Assembly: GCA_019056875.1 (NCBI GenBank)
Contig: DXJA01000345.1
Span: 1 to 8,308, forward strand
Reading direction: 5' to 3'
DNA from: Candidatus Jordarchaeum madagascarense
Lineage (GTDB): Archaea > Asgardarchaeota > Jordiarchaeia > Jordiarchaeales > Jordiarchaeaceae
Length of the DNA stretch: 8,308 nucleotides
Both the position numbers and the translations under genes were made by a program. Below, piece after piece: positions 1 through 5,821 of this stretch (the stretch's first letter is position 1; the number at the start of each line of letters is the position of its first letter). The notes under the pieces were generated by a model. The model was not told where the DNA came from. It did no database searches and saw only the letters and a program-made list of their open reading frames with translations.

Positions 1-629
1 TCCTCTGAGCCTCCGGCTACCTCTGCACCCAATCTTGCTACGTAATCGTGTTCTTTGATGTCTGAAACGGTGGTGCAGAGGTGTCCAGCCCACTTCGTAG
101 TGCCCTGAAGCATAGCGTTCATCTTGTTGAGCTCTGATGGTAGTCCTTGTTGTCCTTCTTCTGCAGCATCGTAGAGGTATATGTTGTGATCAAATTCATC
201 GACGCCATCGACGATTTTGGCTCCATACAACGTGTCTTTTGAACTTGCTCTCCTTCGATAAAATGTCTTCTTCGTTTCATCCCATCCAATATGATCTGTA
301 GCTCCGCTTTCCGGTGCCCAGAATTGTTTTCTTCCAGGTCCCTCAATGACAATGTCCCACTCCGGATCTCTGCCAGCTAATATAAAGCTCCTAGGCGCCT
401 TGCGCACATTCTCTTTAACTACGTATTCCGGAATCTCCGTGACCAATTTCTTCTCATAGTTGACGTTGCCTCCCATTTTTTCTGTCATCTTTAGCAGCTC
501 CTCGTCATCCATGAAGACACCGACATCGTGTAGAATTTTGTAAGCAGCAGCATCAATGATGTCCAAATCTTCCTTATCCAATAACTTCCATAAGCCATGT
601 GATGGTAAAGTAACGCCCGGTTTAGGCAT
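1..629 (-). CDS. MttB-superfamily (trimethylamine methyltransferase-like) protein, N-terminal part, runs off left edge
   Basis: The minus strand is open from an ATG at 629 to the window edge, giving 209 codons that I translated by hand. The start is supported by GGAGG at 640-644, ten bases upstream. The protein begins MPKPGVTLPSHG. It then shows the N-terminal pattern of the MttB family: a helix like DIIDAAAYKILHDVGVFMDD (about residues 23-42), then IPEYVVKENVRKAPRSFILAGRDPEWD (about 67-92), which matches the family's 'IPxxxVxxAlxkAPrsfxLxgRdp' block. Members transfer a methyl group from trimethylamine, glycine betaine or other quaternary amines to a cognate corrinoid protein in the cytoplasm. 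Family members are usually near 480-500 residues, so more than half is missing, including the region where true MttB carries pyrrolysine. No in-frame TAG occurs in the visible part. The gene is divergent from a corrinoid activator, which supports corrinoid-dependent chemistry. The family is firm; the substrate, and pyrrolysine versus non-pyrrolysine type, are undetermined. Confidence 0.85.
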   Translation of the reverse strand, partial: MPKPGVTLPSHGLWKLLDKEDLDIIDAAAYKILHDVGVFMDDEELLKMTEKMGGNVNYEKKLVTEIPEYVVKENVRKAPRSFILAGRDPEWDIVIEGPGRKQFWAPESGATDHIGWDETKKTFYRRRASSKDTLYGAKIVDGVDEFDHNIYLYDAAEEGQQGLPSELNKMNAMLQGTTKWAGHLCTTVSDIKEHDYVARLGAEVAGGSE

Positions 630-639
630 TTTCAAGTTT

Positions 640-644
640 CCTCC
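640..644 (-). promoter_or_regulatory. Ribosome binding site of the MttB-like gene
   Basis: GGAGG on the minus strand lies ten bases before the ATG at 629. It fixes the start of the methyltransferase-like gene, which cannot be judged by length because its other end is outside the window. Confidence 0.7.
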
Positions 645-661
645 ATATTTTTAAACCAGTG

Positions 662-692
662 CACATGCGAATAAGACGCGAAATCGCATGTG
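662..692. promoter_or_regulatory. Inverted repeat, 9-bp arms, upstream of the MttB-like gene (candidate operator or leader hairpin)
   Basis: CACATGCGA at 662-670 is the exact reverse complement of TCGCATGTG at 684-692, with a 13-base spacer. Arm centres are 22 bp apart, about two helical turns, which suits a dimeric DNA-binding protein on one face. The repeat lies 33 bases upstream of the ATG at 629 and just downstream of a TATA-like A/T run (711-724), so it should sit at or just after the transcription start. It could be an operator or a hairpin in the 5' leader of the mRNA. The symmetry is seen directly; the role is inferred. Confidence 0.5.
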
Positions 693-710
693 TCTAACCA
701 TTTTTGGTTT

Positions 711-724
711 TTTAATAAATAAAT
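711..724 (-). promoter_or_regulatory. TATA-like element for the MttB-like gene
   Basis: Read on the minus strand this is TTTATTTATTAAAA, an archaeal box-A-like sequence. A start of transcription about 25 bases downstream would fall near 690-695, at the edge of the inverted repeat. The surrounding DNA is generally A/T rich, so the exact box is uncertain. Confidence 0.3.
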
Positions 725-958
725 TTTATGTTTATGCGGTTGTAGAGTCATGCTTGAATATTATCTGAAGGATTCATTGGATGTAAATTTAGGAATCGTT
801 GGTGAGAGGTTTAACGATGGGGCTGACATAGTCCTGCTTATTGAAAGATACTGGCTTTCTAGATTTTGCAAGACCAAAGTGAATATGCGCCACAAGAATC
901 GTATAAAAAGAAAAACAAAATTTAATAACAAAATACATTAATGAGAGTTTATGAAAAA

Positions 959-970
959 TTTTTTTAAAAA
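959..970 (+). promoter_or_regulatory. TATA-like element for the corrinoid activator gene
   Basis: Seven T followed by five A lie about 45 bases before the ATG at 1010. A start of transcription about 25 bases downstream would fall near 990, inside the 12-bp palindrome at 984-995. Another A/T run at 911-928 is an alternative, so this is tentative. Confidence 0.25.
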
Positions 971-983
971 CAGTTAATGAACA

Positions 984-995
984 TGAAAGCTTTCA
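984..995. promoter_or_regulatory. 12-bp perfect palindrome just upstream of the activator gene (candidate operator)
   Basis: TGAAAGCTTTCA is a perfect palindrome, ending 14 bases before the ATG at 1010. It falls at the transcription start expected from the TATA-like run at 959-970, a place where a repressor would block initiation. Its sequence does not resemble the repeat at 662-692. A 12-bp palindrome can occur by chance in A/T-rich DNA, so the regulatory role is only inferred. Confidence 0.35.
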
Positions 996-1009
996 GATGA
1001 GTGGTTTAG

Positions 1010-2938
1010 ATGGCTACAGAAGTGGAAGTTATTTTTCAACCGGAAGGAAAACGCGTGAGGATTAAATCTGGCACCACCATATTAGAAGGGGCAAAACTTG
1101 TAGGGGCGGATCTAACCTCAATTTGTGGAGGCAGTGGCAAGTGTGGAAAATGCAAGGTCATAATTGAAAAAGAAGGGGAAAACGCGGGTTCTATAACCGA
1201 AATGGAGAAGGTACTCCTATCGCCAGTGGAGATATCTGCGGGCTATAGGTTGGCTTGCTGTGTGTCAGTCCAAGGCAATCTTACCGTTAGAATTCCAGAG
1301 GAAAGCAGAACTGGCCGACAGAGACTTCAAGTAGAAGGAATAGAAACCCCTGTGAAACTTGAACCTCTCATCAACAAATATTTTGTCAAATTGCCAACTC
1401 CAACTCTCCAAGATCCTAGGTCCGATGTGGACAGACTGTTAGACGAGTTGCAAGTTCGATATGGTCTCGAGAACCCTAAAGTAAGTTATAATCTTCTTCA
1501 ACGTTTACCGCTCATCTTAAGGGATAGTGAATGGGAGATAACGGTTGTTGTGTGGGATAATGATACAATTATTGGGGTGGAGTCTGGAGACACAACTCAC
1601 AGAATCTTCGGATACGCCGTTGATGTGGGCACGACTAAACTCGCGGGGTACCTTCTAGACCTAAACACAGGAAGGGTGATGGCGGTAGAATCTTTGATGA
1701 ACCCGCAGATACCATATGGTGAGGATGTAATAACAAGAATCACTTATGCAGAGAAGGGTTTCAAGGAGCAGAAAGAACTTCAACAAGCCCTTGTCGAGGG
1801 TATAAATCAAATCCTTAAGCGCCTCTTAGACAAGACGGATGTGAATCCGGAAGAGGTGTATGAAATGACCGCCGTTGGTAACACTGCCATGCACCACCTC
1901 CTCCTAGATATCTGTCCAAAGTATGTGGCTCTATCGCCATATCCTCCGGCGATAAGACGGGGATTAAATATCAACGCAGAAAATATTGGAATGAAAATTA
2001 ATCCAAATGGCAATATCTATGTTCTTCCGGTAATAGCGGGTTTTGTTGGAGCTGATACTGTTGCGGTAATATTGGCAACCGAAATCTACAAGAGAGATGA
2101 ACTTTGCATGGCGTTAGATATTGGGACAAATACTGAAGTTTTCTTGGGGAATAAAGACGAGATACTAGCGTGCTCCTGTGCGTCTGGCCCAGCACTTGAA
2201 GGTGCTCATATAAAGCAGGGAATGAGAGCCGCGACAGGTGCTATTGAGAAAGTGGGAATAGACCCGGATACATTTGAGGTTAAGTATTGGACTATAGATA
2301 ATGCTAAACCTTGTGGAATCTGTGGTTCAGCCATGGTGGACATACTTGCTGAGATGCTAAAAGCGGGAGTAATTGAGGTTACAGGAACTATGAACAAAGA
2401 TGTTGCCTCACCGAGATTGCGCGCCGCGGAAGGTGGACTTGAGTTTGTGCTAGCGTGGGGGAAAGAAACCTCAACCGGAGAAGACATTGTTTTCACGCAA
2501 AAAGACATTAGAGAAATTCAGTTAGCGAAGGCCGCGATGCACACCGGGACCATGGCGCTGATGAGAAAGAAAGGTATAGTCGAGAAAGACATAGATATAG
2601 TATTCATAGCCGGAGCCTTCGGCTCTTACATAGATCCTGAAAACGCAAGAATAATCGGCATGTACCCTGAAACAACATTGGAGAAGGTAAGAATTGTGGG
2701 AAACGCAGCAGGAACCGGAGCAAGAATGGCTCTAGCTTCCAAAACGGCTAGAAAAACCGCTGAAGAAATATCAGATAAGGTCACATATGTGGAGCTTGCA
2801 GCAGAGCCTAATTTTCAAGCGGAATTCTTTAACTCAAATGTTTTGCCCTACGCGGATCTAGCAAGATACCCACAGACAAGCGAACTGCTCGAGAAGTTGG
2901 GTAAGTATCCCAAAAAACCTCCAAAATACTTTCATTGA
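1010..2938 (+). CDS. RACo/RamA-like reductive activator of corrinoid proteins ([2Fe-2S] + ASKHA domain, DUF4445 family)
   Basis: This 642-residue cytoplasmic protein probably uses ATP and an iron-sulfur cluster to reduce inactive Co(II) corrinoid back to Co(I) in methyltransferase systems. Residues 1-96 are a plant-type ferredoxin domain with Cys39, Cys45 and Cys48 (spacing CX5CX2C) and a fourth Cys at 83 or 84. A linker region follows. The rest is an actin-like ATPase fold: YAVDVGTTKLAG (202-213) and ALDIGTNTEVFLGN (368-381) are phosphate-binding loops, and IAGAFGSYIDPENARIIGMYP (533-553) and GNAAGTGARMAL (564-575) are typical of DUF4445 activators. The size fits RACo. The C-terminal pair of 4Fe-4S motifs known from methanogen RamA is absent. 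The start is certain on the 5' side because a TAG sits in frame directly before the ATG; the ribosome site is weak (GATGAGTGG). Automated annotation often mislabels this family as ferredoxin or NqrF. The divergent MttB-like gene supports the assignment. Confidence 0.88.
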   Translation: MATEVEVIFQPEGKRVRIKSGTTILEGAKLVGADLTSICGGSGKCGKCKVIIEKEGENAGSITEMEKVLLSPVEISAGYRLACCVSVQGNLTVRIPEESRTGRQRLQVEGIETPVKLEPLINKYFVKLPTPTLQDPRSDVDRLLDELQVRYGLENPKVSYNLLQRLPLILRDSEWEITVVVWDNDTIIGVESGDTTHRIFGYAVDVGTTKLAGYLLDLNTGRVMAVESLMNPQIPYGEDVITRITYAEKGFKEQKELQQALVEGINQILKRLLDKTDVNPEEVYEMTAVGNTAMHHLLLDICPKYVALSPYPPAIRRGLNINAENIGMKINPNGNIYVLPVIAGFVGADTVAVILATEIYKRDELCMALDIGTNTEVFLGNKDEILACSCASGPALEGAHIKQGMRAATGAIEKVGIDPDTFEVKYWTIDNAKPCGICGSAMVDILAEMLKAGVIEVTGTMNKDVASPRLRAAEGGLEFVLAWGKETSTGEDIVFTQKDIREIQLAKAAMHTGTMALMRKKGIVEKDIDIVFIAGAFGSYIDPENARIIGMYPETTLEKVRIVGNAAGTGARMALASKTARKTAEEISDKVTYVELAAEPNFQAEFFNSNVLPYADLARYPQTSELLEKLGKYPKKPPKYFH

Positions 2939-2984
2939 CAACAGTAAAATGATGTTTCTGCTCATAATAATTTTGCAACTACTC

Positions 2985-3004
2985 TAAATATAATAAAAAT
3001 ATAG
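2985..3004 (+). promoter_or_regulatory. TATA-like A/T run, possible promoter of the glycolytic operon
   Basis: This run contains AAATATAATAAAAATATA and is the strongest TATA-like stretch in the gap. It would place transcription start near 3020-3030, giving a long leader before the kinase ATG at 3230. The weaker box TTTAATAT at 3120-3127 would give a leader of about 80 bases instead. I cannot decide between them. Confidence 0.3.
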
Positions 3005-3214
3005 TATGGGCATTTATGGGGTTTTGAGGGAAAGTTGATGTTTTTTGTTGCTAATAGTTAGGTTAGAGGAGGAAGGCGAGGGATTCTTAATTGGAGATTT
3101 AAGAGGGTTGGTCGCAAAATTTAATATGGATGTTACTTATCTTTTTTTGTTATTGGTTCCTTGAGTTGTTAGTATGGTTGTTTGAATGGATTTTGTTTTT
3201 GGGACTTGGGTTTA

Positions 3215-3222
3215 GAGGTGAT
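3215..3222 (+). promoter_or_regulatory. Ribosome binding site of pgk, decides the start
   Basis: GAGGTGAT pairs with the archaeal 16S 3' tail (ATCACCTC) and lies seven bases before the ATG at 3230. It overlaps or directly abuts the upstream in-frame ATGs at 3221 and 3224, so those cannot be served by it. This argues for a 410-residue kinase. Confidence 0.7.
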
Positions 3223-3229
3223 GATGTGT

Positions 3230-4462
3230 ATGGTTAAGAAGTTTTATACTATGGATGATTTTGATTTCGTTGGAAAGACTGTATTGCTGCGAGTGGATTT
3301 TAACAGTCCTGTGGATACGGTTACGGGTAGGATTTCTGACGATTCACGTATAAGAGTTCATATTCCCACTTTTGAGGATCTGGTTGATCGGGATGCGCGG
3401 GTGGTGGTTCTTGCTCATCAGGGTCGTAAGGGTGATCCCGATTTTATTTCTTTGAGGCAGCATGCTGAAATTCTTGGTGATATTTTGGGCAGTAGGGTGG
3501 ATTTCGTGGATGATGTGTATGGCGAGAAGGCGATTACTGCGATAAGAAATTTGAAAAATGGGGGGATTCTGGTCTTGGAGAATGTGCGGTTTGTGGGAGA
3601 GGAGAAGGCTAAGATGCCTTTGGAGGAATTGGTGGCAACGGATTTTGTTCGTTCTCTCTCAGAGGTCGCGGATTACTATGTTAATGATGCTTTTAGTGCA
3701 GCTCATCGGGCAGACACTTCTCTTGTGGCTTTTGCCCAAGTTTTGCCTGCAACAGCGGGTAGAATTATGGAGCGTGAGGTGGAAACTCTTGACAAAGTTT
3801 CCAAAAACCCTAAGAAACCCTCGGTGTATGCTCTGGGTGGATTGAAACTGGAAGACACTTTCGCAATTATTAGACATGTTCTGGGGAATGATATAGCTAG
3901 CAAAGTTCTTATCTCGGGGCTAATCGCTAACACTTTTCTCTTAGCTAAGGGGTATGATTTAGGCAAGGTTAATGAAGGGTTAATAGAGAAGAAGGGCTAC
4001 CTCCCACTTCTTTCTAATACCAGAGAGATGTTGAATGAGTTGGGAGATAGAATTGAATTGCCTGTAGATTTGGCCTACGATGATGGCGGAAAAAGGAGGG
4101 AGGTTGATGTAGAGAAGCTACCTGTGGAGAAGCCAGTAAAGGACATCGGGACTAAAACTATTGAGAAGTACTCTCAAACACTTCGGGAATCAAAGACTAT
4201 AGTATTTAATGGCCCTCCGGGAGTGTTTGAGGAGGAAGCGTTTGCGATGGGAACTAGAAGGCTGTTTGAGGCGATAGCGGAGTCAGAGGCGTTTTCACTG
4301 GTGGGAGGAGGACACACCACAGCGGCACTTCGCAGGTTTGGGTTTGAGAACAAGGTTTCATACTCCACGGTTGCGGGGGGTGCCTTCATAACTTATATAT
4401 CGGGCGAAAAGTTGCCTGCCTTAGAAGCCCTTAAAAAGTCTTATGAGAAACGCTCCAAATAA
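3230..4462 (+). CDS. pgk: Phosphoglycerate kinase, archaeal type
   Basis: The enzyme interconverts 1,3-bisphosphoglycerate + ADP and 3-phosphoglycerate + ATP in glycolysis/gluconeogenesis. I chose the ATG at 3230 (410 residues, usual for archaeal forms) because GAGGTGAT at 3215-3222 lies seven bases before it; the frame is also open to a TTG at 3182, which would add 16 unlikely residues. Visible motifs: RVDFNSP (21-27), DDSRIR (37-42), AHQGRKGDPDF (62-72), LENVRF (116-121) and NDAFSAAHR (152-160) for the substrate side. ALGGLKLEDT (201-210), NGPPGVFE (327-334) and VGGGHTTAAL (358-367) form the nucleotide side. GGGHT, rather than GGGDT, is the archaeal version. Two small oddities: GGLK where GGAK is usual, and STVAGGAF (379-386) where STGGGA is usual. 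All key Arg and Lys positions I can identify are kept. The stop is followed after 21 bases by the mutase gene, so the two are probably co-transcribed. Confidence 0.95.
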   Translation: MVKKFYTMDDFDFVGKTVLLRVDFNSPVDTVTGRISDDSRIRVHIPTFEDLVDRDARVVVLAHQGRKGDPDFISLRQHAEILGDILGSRVDFVDDVYGEKAITAIRNLKNGGILVLENVRFVGEEKAKMPLEELVATDFVRSLSEVADYYVNDAFSAAHRADTSLVAFAQVLPATAGRIMEREVETLDKVSKNPKKPSVYALGGLKLEDTFAIIRHVLGNDIASKVLISGLIANTFLLAKGYDLGKVNEGLIEKKGYLPLLSNTREMLNELGDRIELPVDLAYDDGGKRREVDVEKLPVEKPVKDIGTKTIEKYSQTLRESKTIVFNGPPGVFEEEAFAMGTRRLFEAIAESEAFSLVGGGHTTAALRRFGFENKVSYSTVAGGAFITYISGEKLPALEALKKSYEKRSK

Positions 4463-4470
4463 TGTTTCAA

Positions 4471-4476
4471 GGTGAT
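4471..4476 (+). promoter_or_regulatory. Ribosome binding site of apgM
   Basis: GGTGAT lies seven bases before the ATG at 4484, inside the 21-base gap after pgk. It is the same motif and spacing as for pgk, in keeping with translation of both genes from one mRNA. Confidence 0.65.
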
Positions 4477-4483
4477 TATGTAA

Positions 4484-5734
4484 ATGAAGGCGCTGCTAAT
4501 CGTTTCCGACGGTATGGGAGACCGACCTAACAAGAAACTGGGAGGAAAAACCCCTCTTCAGGCCGCTAAAACTCCAAATCTGGATTACGTTGCCAAAATC
4601 GGTTGCTGCGGAATTATGGACACTATAGCCCCGGGTATTCCACCGGGTAGCGACACGGCGCATCTCGCCATTTTCGGCTACGACCCCCACGAATATTACA
4701 CTGGTAGAGGTGCATTCGAGGCTCTTGGTGTAGGTATACACGTAAATCCGGGAGATGTTGCTTTGCGCGTAAATTTCGCCACTCTCCAAGAAGAAGAAAA
4801 GGGACTCCGCATAGTGGATCGCCGGGCGGGAAGAAAGGTTCCTGAGGGAGATAAACTAGCGGAAAAACTGAACGAGTACAGTTTGAAAACGGCTAAGGAT
4901 GTAGAGTTCACTCTCAAGCATAGCGTAGAGCATCGCGGAGTATTGGTACTCAGTGGGCCCGGCTTATCTTACAAGGTTTCAGACACCGATTCCCATGAAA
5001 TTCAGGAAACAGTACAAGAAAGCAAACCTTTGGACGGTTCCAAGGAAGCGTTAAAGACCGCAAAAATCGTTAATGAGTTGAGCACAGCTTTCCACAAAAT
5101 TTTGAAAAATGATCCGTTAAATCAGGAGAGAATCAATCGAGGAGAACCCCCGGCAAACGGAGTTTTGATGAGGGGAGCCGGAATATTACCAAAGGTAATT
5201 CCGCTAAATGAGAAGTATGGAATATCATGCTCCTGCGTGGCTGCCGCAGCACTGTATAGGGGAGTTGCCGCGGCGGTGGGAATGAAGCTCTACAAGGCTC
5301 CGGGTGACACAGCAACCTACGAAACGAATGAGGAATCGATAGCGAAGACTGCATTAGATATACTCCCCGAAAACGACCTAGTATTCATCCACTTCAAACC
5401 AACGGATAATGCGGCGCATGACGGGAACCCTGAATTGAAGGTTCAAATGATTGAGAAACTGGATAACATGGTGGGAAAACTGATAGAGGGAATTGACTTG
5501 GAAAACGAGCATTACATTGTGTTGACAGCGGATCACACGACCCCTTGTACTATCCGGGATCATACTGGTGAACCCGTGCCTCTGGAAATGGCGGGACCGG
5601 GAGTGAGAACCGACCAAACCACTGCTTTTAGCGAAATAGACTGCCAAGGAGGAGGCCTGGGAAGATTAAGGGGTAAGGACCTTATGCCCATTATAATGGA
5701 TTACCTCAGAAAAACTAGAATATTCGGCTCGTGA
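4484..5734 (+). CDS. apgM: 2,3-bisphosphoglycerate-independent phosphoglycerate mutase, archaeal type
   Basis: The enzyme interconverts 3-phosphoglycerate and 2-phosphoglycerate through a phosphoserine intermediate and needs divalent metal ions. It belongs to the alkaline-phosphatase superfamily and, at 416 residues, is the shorter archaeal (ApgM) form, not the ~510-residue bacterial GpmI. Visible motifs: LLIVSDGMGDRP (4-15) with metal ligand Asp9; PPGSDTAHLAIFGYDP (53-68), in which Ser56 is the expected nucleophile; YYTGRGAFEALGVG (71-84); FKPTDNAAHDGN (304-315), with metal ligands at Asp308 and His312; and LTADHTTPCTIRDHTGEPVP (347-366) with Asp350, His351 and His360. A GGTGAT ribosome site (4471-4476) lies seven bases upstream of the ATG. 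It follows pgk by 21 bases and catalyses the next step of the pathway. Nothing appears truncated. Confidence 0.95.
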   Translation: MKALLIVSDGMGDRPNKKLGGKTPLQAAKTPNLDYVAKIGCCGIMDTIAPGIPPGSDTAHLAIFGYDPHEYYTGRGAFEALGVGIHVNPGDVALRVNFATLQEEEKGLRIVDRRAGRKVPEGDKLAEKLNEYSLKTAKDVEFTLKHSVEHRGVLVLSGPGLSYKVSDTDSHEIQETVQESKPLDGSKEALKTAKIVNELSTAFHKILKNDPLNQERINRGEPPANGVLMRGAGILPKVIPLNEKYGISCSCVAAAALYRGVAAAVGMKLYKAPGDTATYETNEESIAKTALDILPENDLVFIHFKPTDNAAHDGNPELKVQMIEKLDNMVGKLIEGIDLENEHYIVLTADHTTPCTIRDHTGEPVPLEMAGPGVRTDQTTAFSEIDCQGGGLGRLRGKDLMPIIMDYLRKTRIFGS

Positions 5735-5771
5735 AAGCGTAAACTATTATTTTTGAGAATTAGCATAATTA

Positions 5772-5779
5772 TTTTTATA
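5772..5779 (+). promoter_or_regulatory. TATA-like box before the ThDP enzyme gene
   Basis: TTTTTATA lies about 45 bases before the ATG at 5822. A start of transcription near 5803 would give a short leader with the strong ribosome site in it. The 87-base gap after apgM, which begins with T-rich sequence (5747-5754) suited to archaeal termination, suggests the ThDP gene is a separate transcription unit. Confidence 0.4.
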
Positions 5780-5809
5780 GTGTAACGTGTATAACTAAAT
5801 TTCAAAGTT

Positions 5810-5816
5810 AGGAGGT
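5810..5816 (+). promoter_or_regulatory. Strong ribosome binding site of the ThDP enzyme gene
   Basis: AGGAGGT lies five bases before the ATG at 5822. It is a fuller Shine-Dalgarno sequence than the GGTGA type before most other genes here, and it fixes the start. Confidence 0.7.
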
Positions 5817-5821
5817 TTTTT

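Larger units (their letters stand above)
645..1009. other. Divergent intergenic region; contains only a doubtful 63-codon ORF
   Basis: This A/T-rich stretch separates the divergent methyltransferase and activator genes. It should hold both promoters, and it contains the inverted repeat at 662-692 and the palindrome at 984-995. A plus-strand ORF at 750-941 could encode 63 residues, starting MLEYYLKDSLDVNLG and ending in a basic, Lys/Arg/Asn-rich tail. It has no clear ribosome site, matches no family I recognise, and its tail looks like a translation of A-rich DNA. I do not call it a gene; it could be a gene remnant or chance. A short AACCA-TTTT-TGGTT stem (696-709) followed by T residues is also present. 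Confidence 0.5.
2939..3229. other. Intergenic region before the glycolytic operon; no gene seen
   Basis: All short ORFs here stop within about a dozen codons (for example those from ATGs at 3006, 3038 and 3126), so I see no protein gene. The left part holds an A/T run at 2985-3004 that resembles a TATA box; from about 3005 the plus strand becomes rich in G and T, with three G runs near 3008-3031 and a purine block near 3066-3082 that looks like a ribosome site but has no ORF behind it. A second TATA-like sequence lies at 3120-3127. If the first box is used, the kinase mRNA would have a leader of about 200 bases. No tRNA or recognised riboswitch is visible. Confidence 0.5.

Noticed and set aside
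119..352. 77-codon minus-strand open frame near the left edge
   Set aside because: It is in a different frame from the MttB-like gene that covers the same DNA and has clear family motifs.
3008..3031. Possible G-quadruplex in the leader before pgk
   Set aside because: Only three G runs of three or more are present nearby; a fourth is missing.
3218..3224. GTGATGA, a perfect match to a C box of archaeal C/D-box guide RNA
   Set aside because: It is part of the pgk ribosome site and initiation region, and no D box (CTGA) lies at a suitable distance.
3182..3229. Longer pgk starting at TTG 3182 (426 residues)
   Set aside because: The extra residues (MNGFCFWDLGLEVMMC) match nothing in the family, and the ribosome site at 3215-3222 lies inside the extension at the right distance from ATG 3230.
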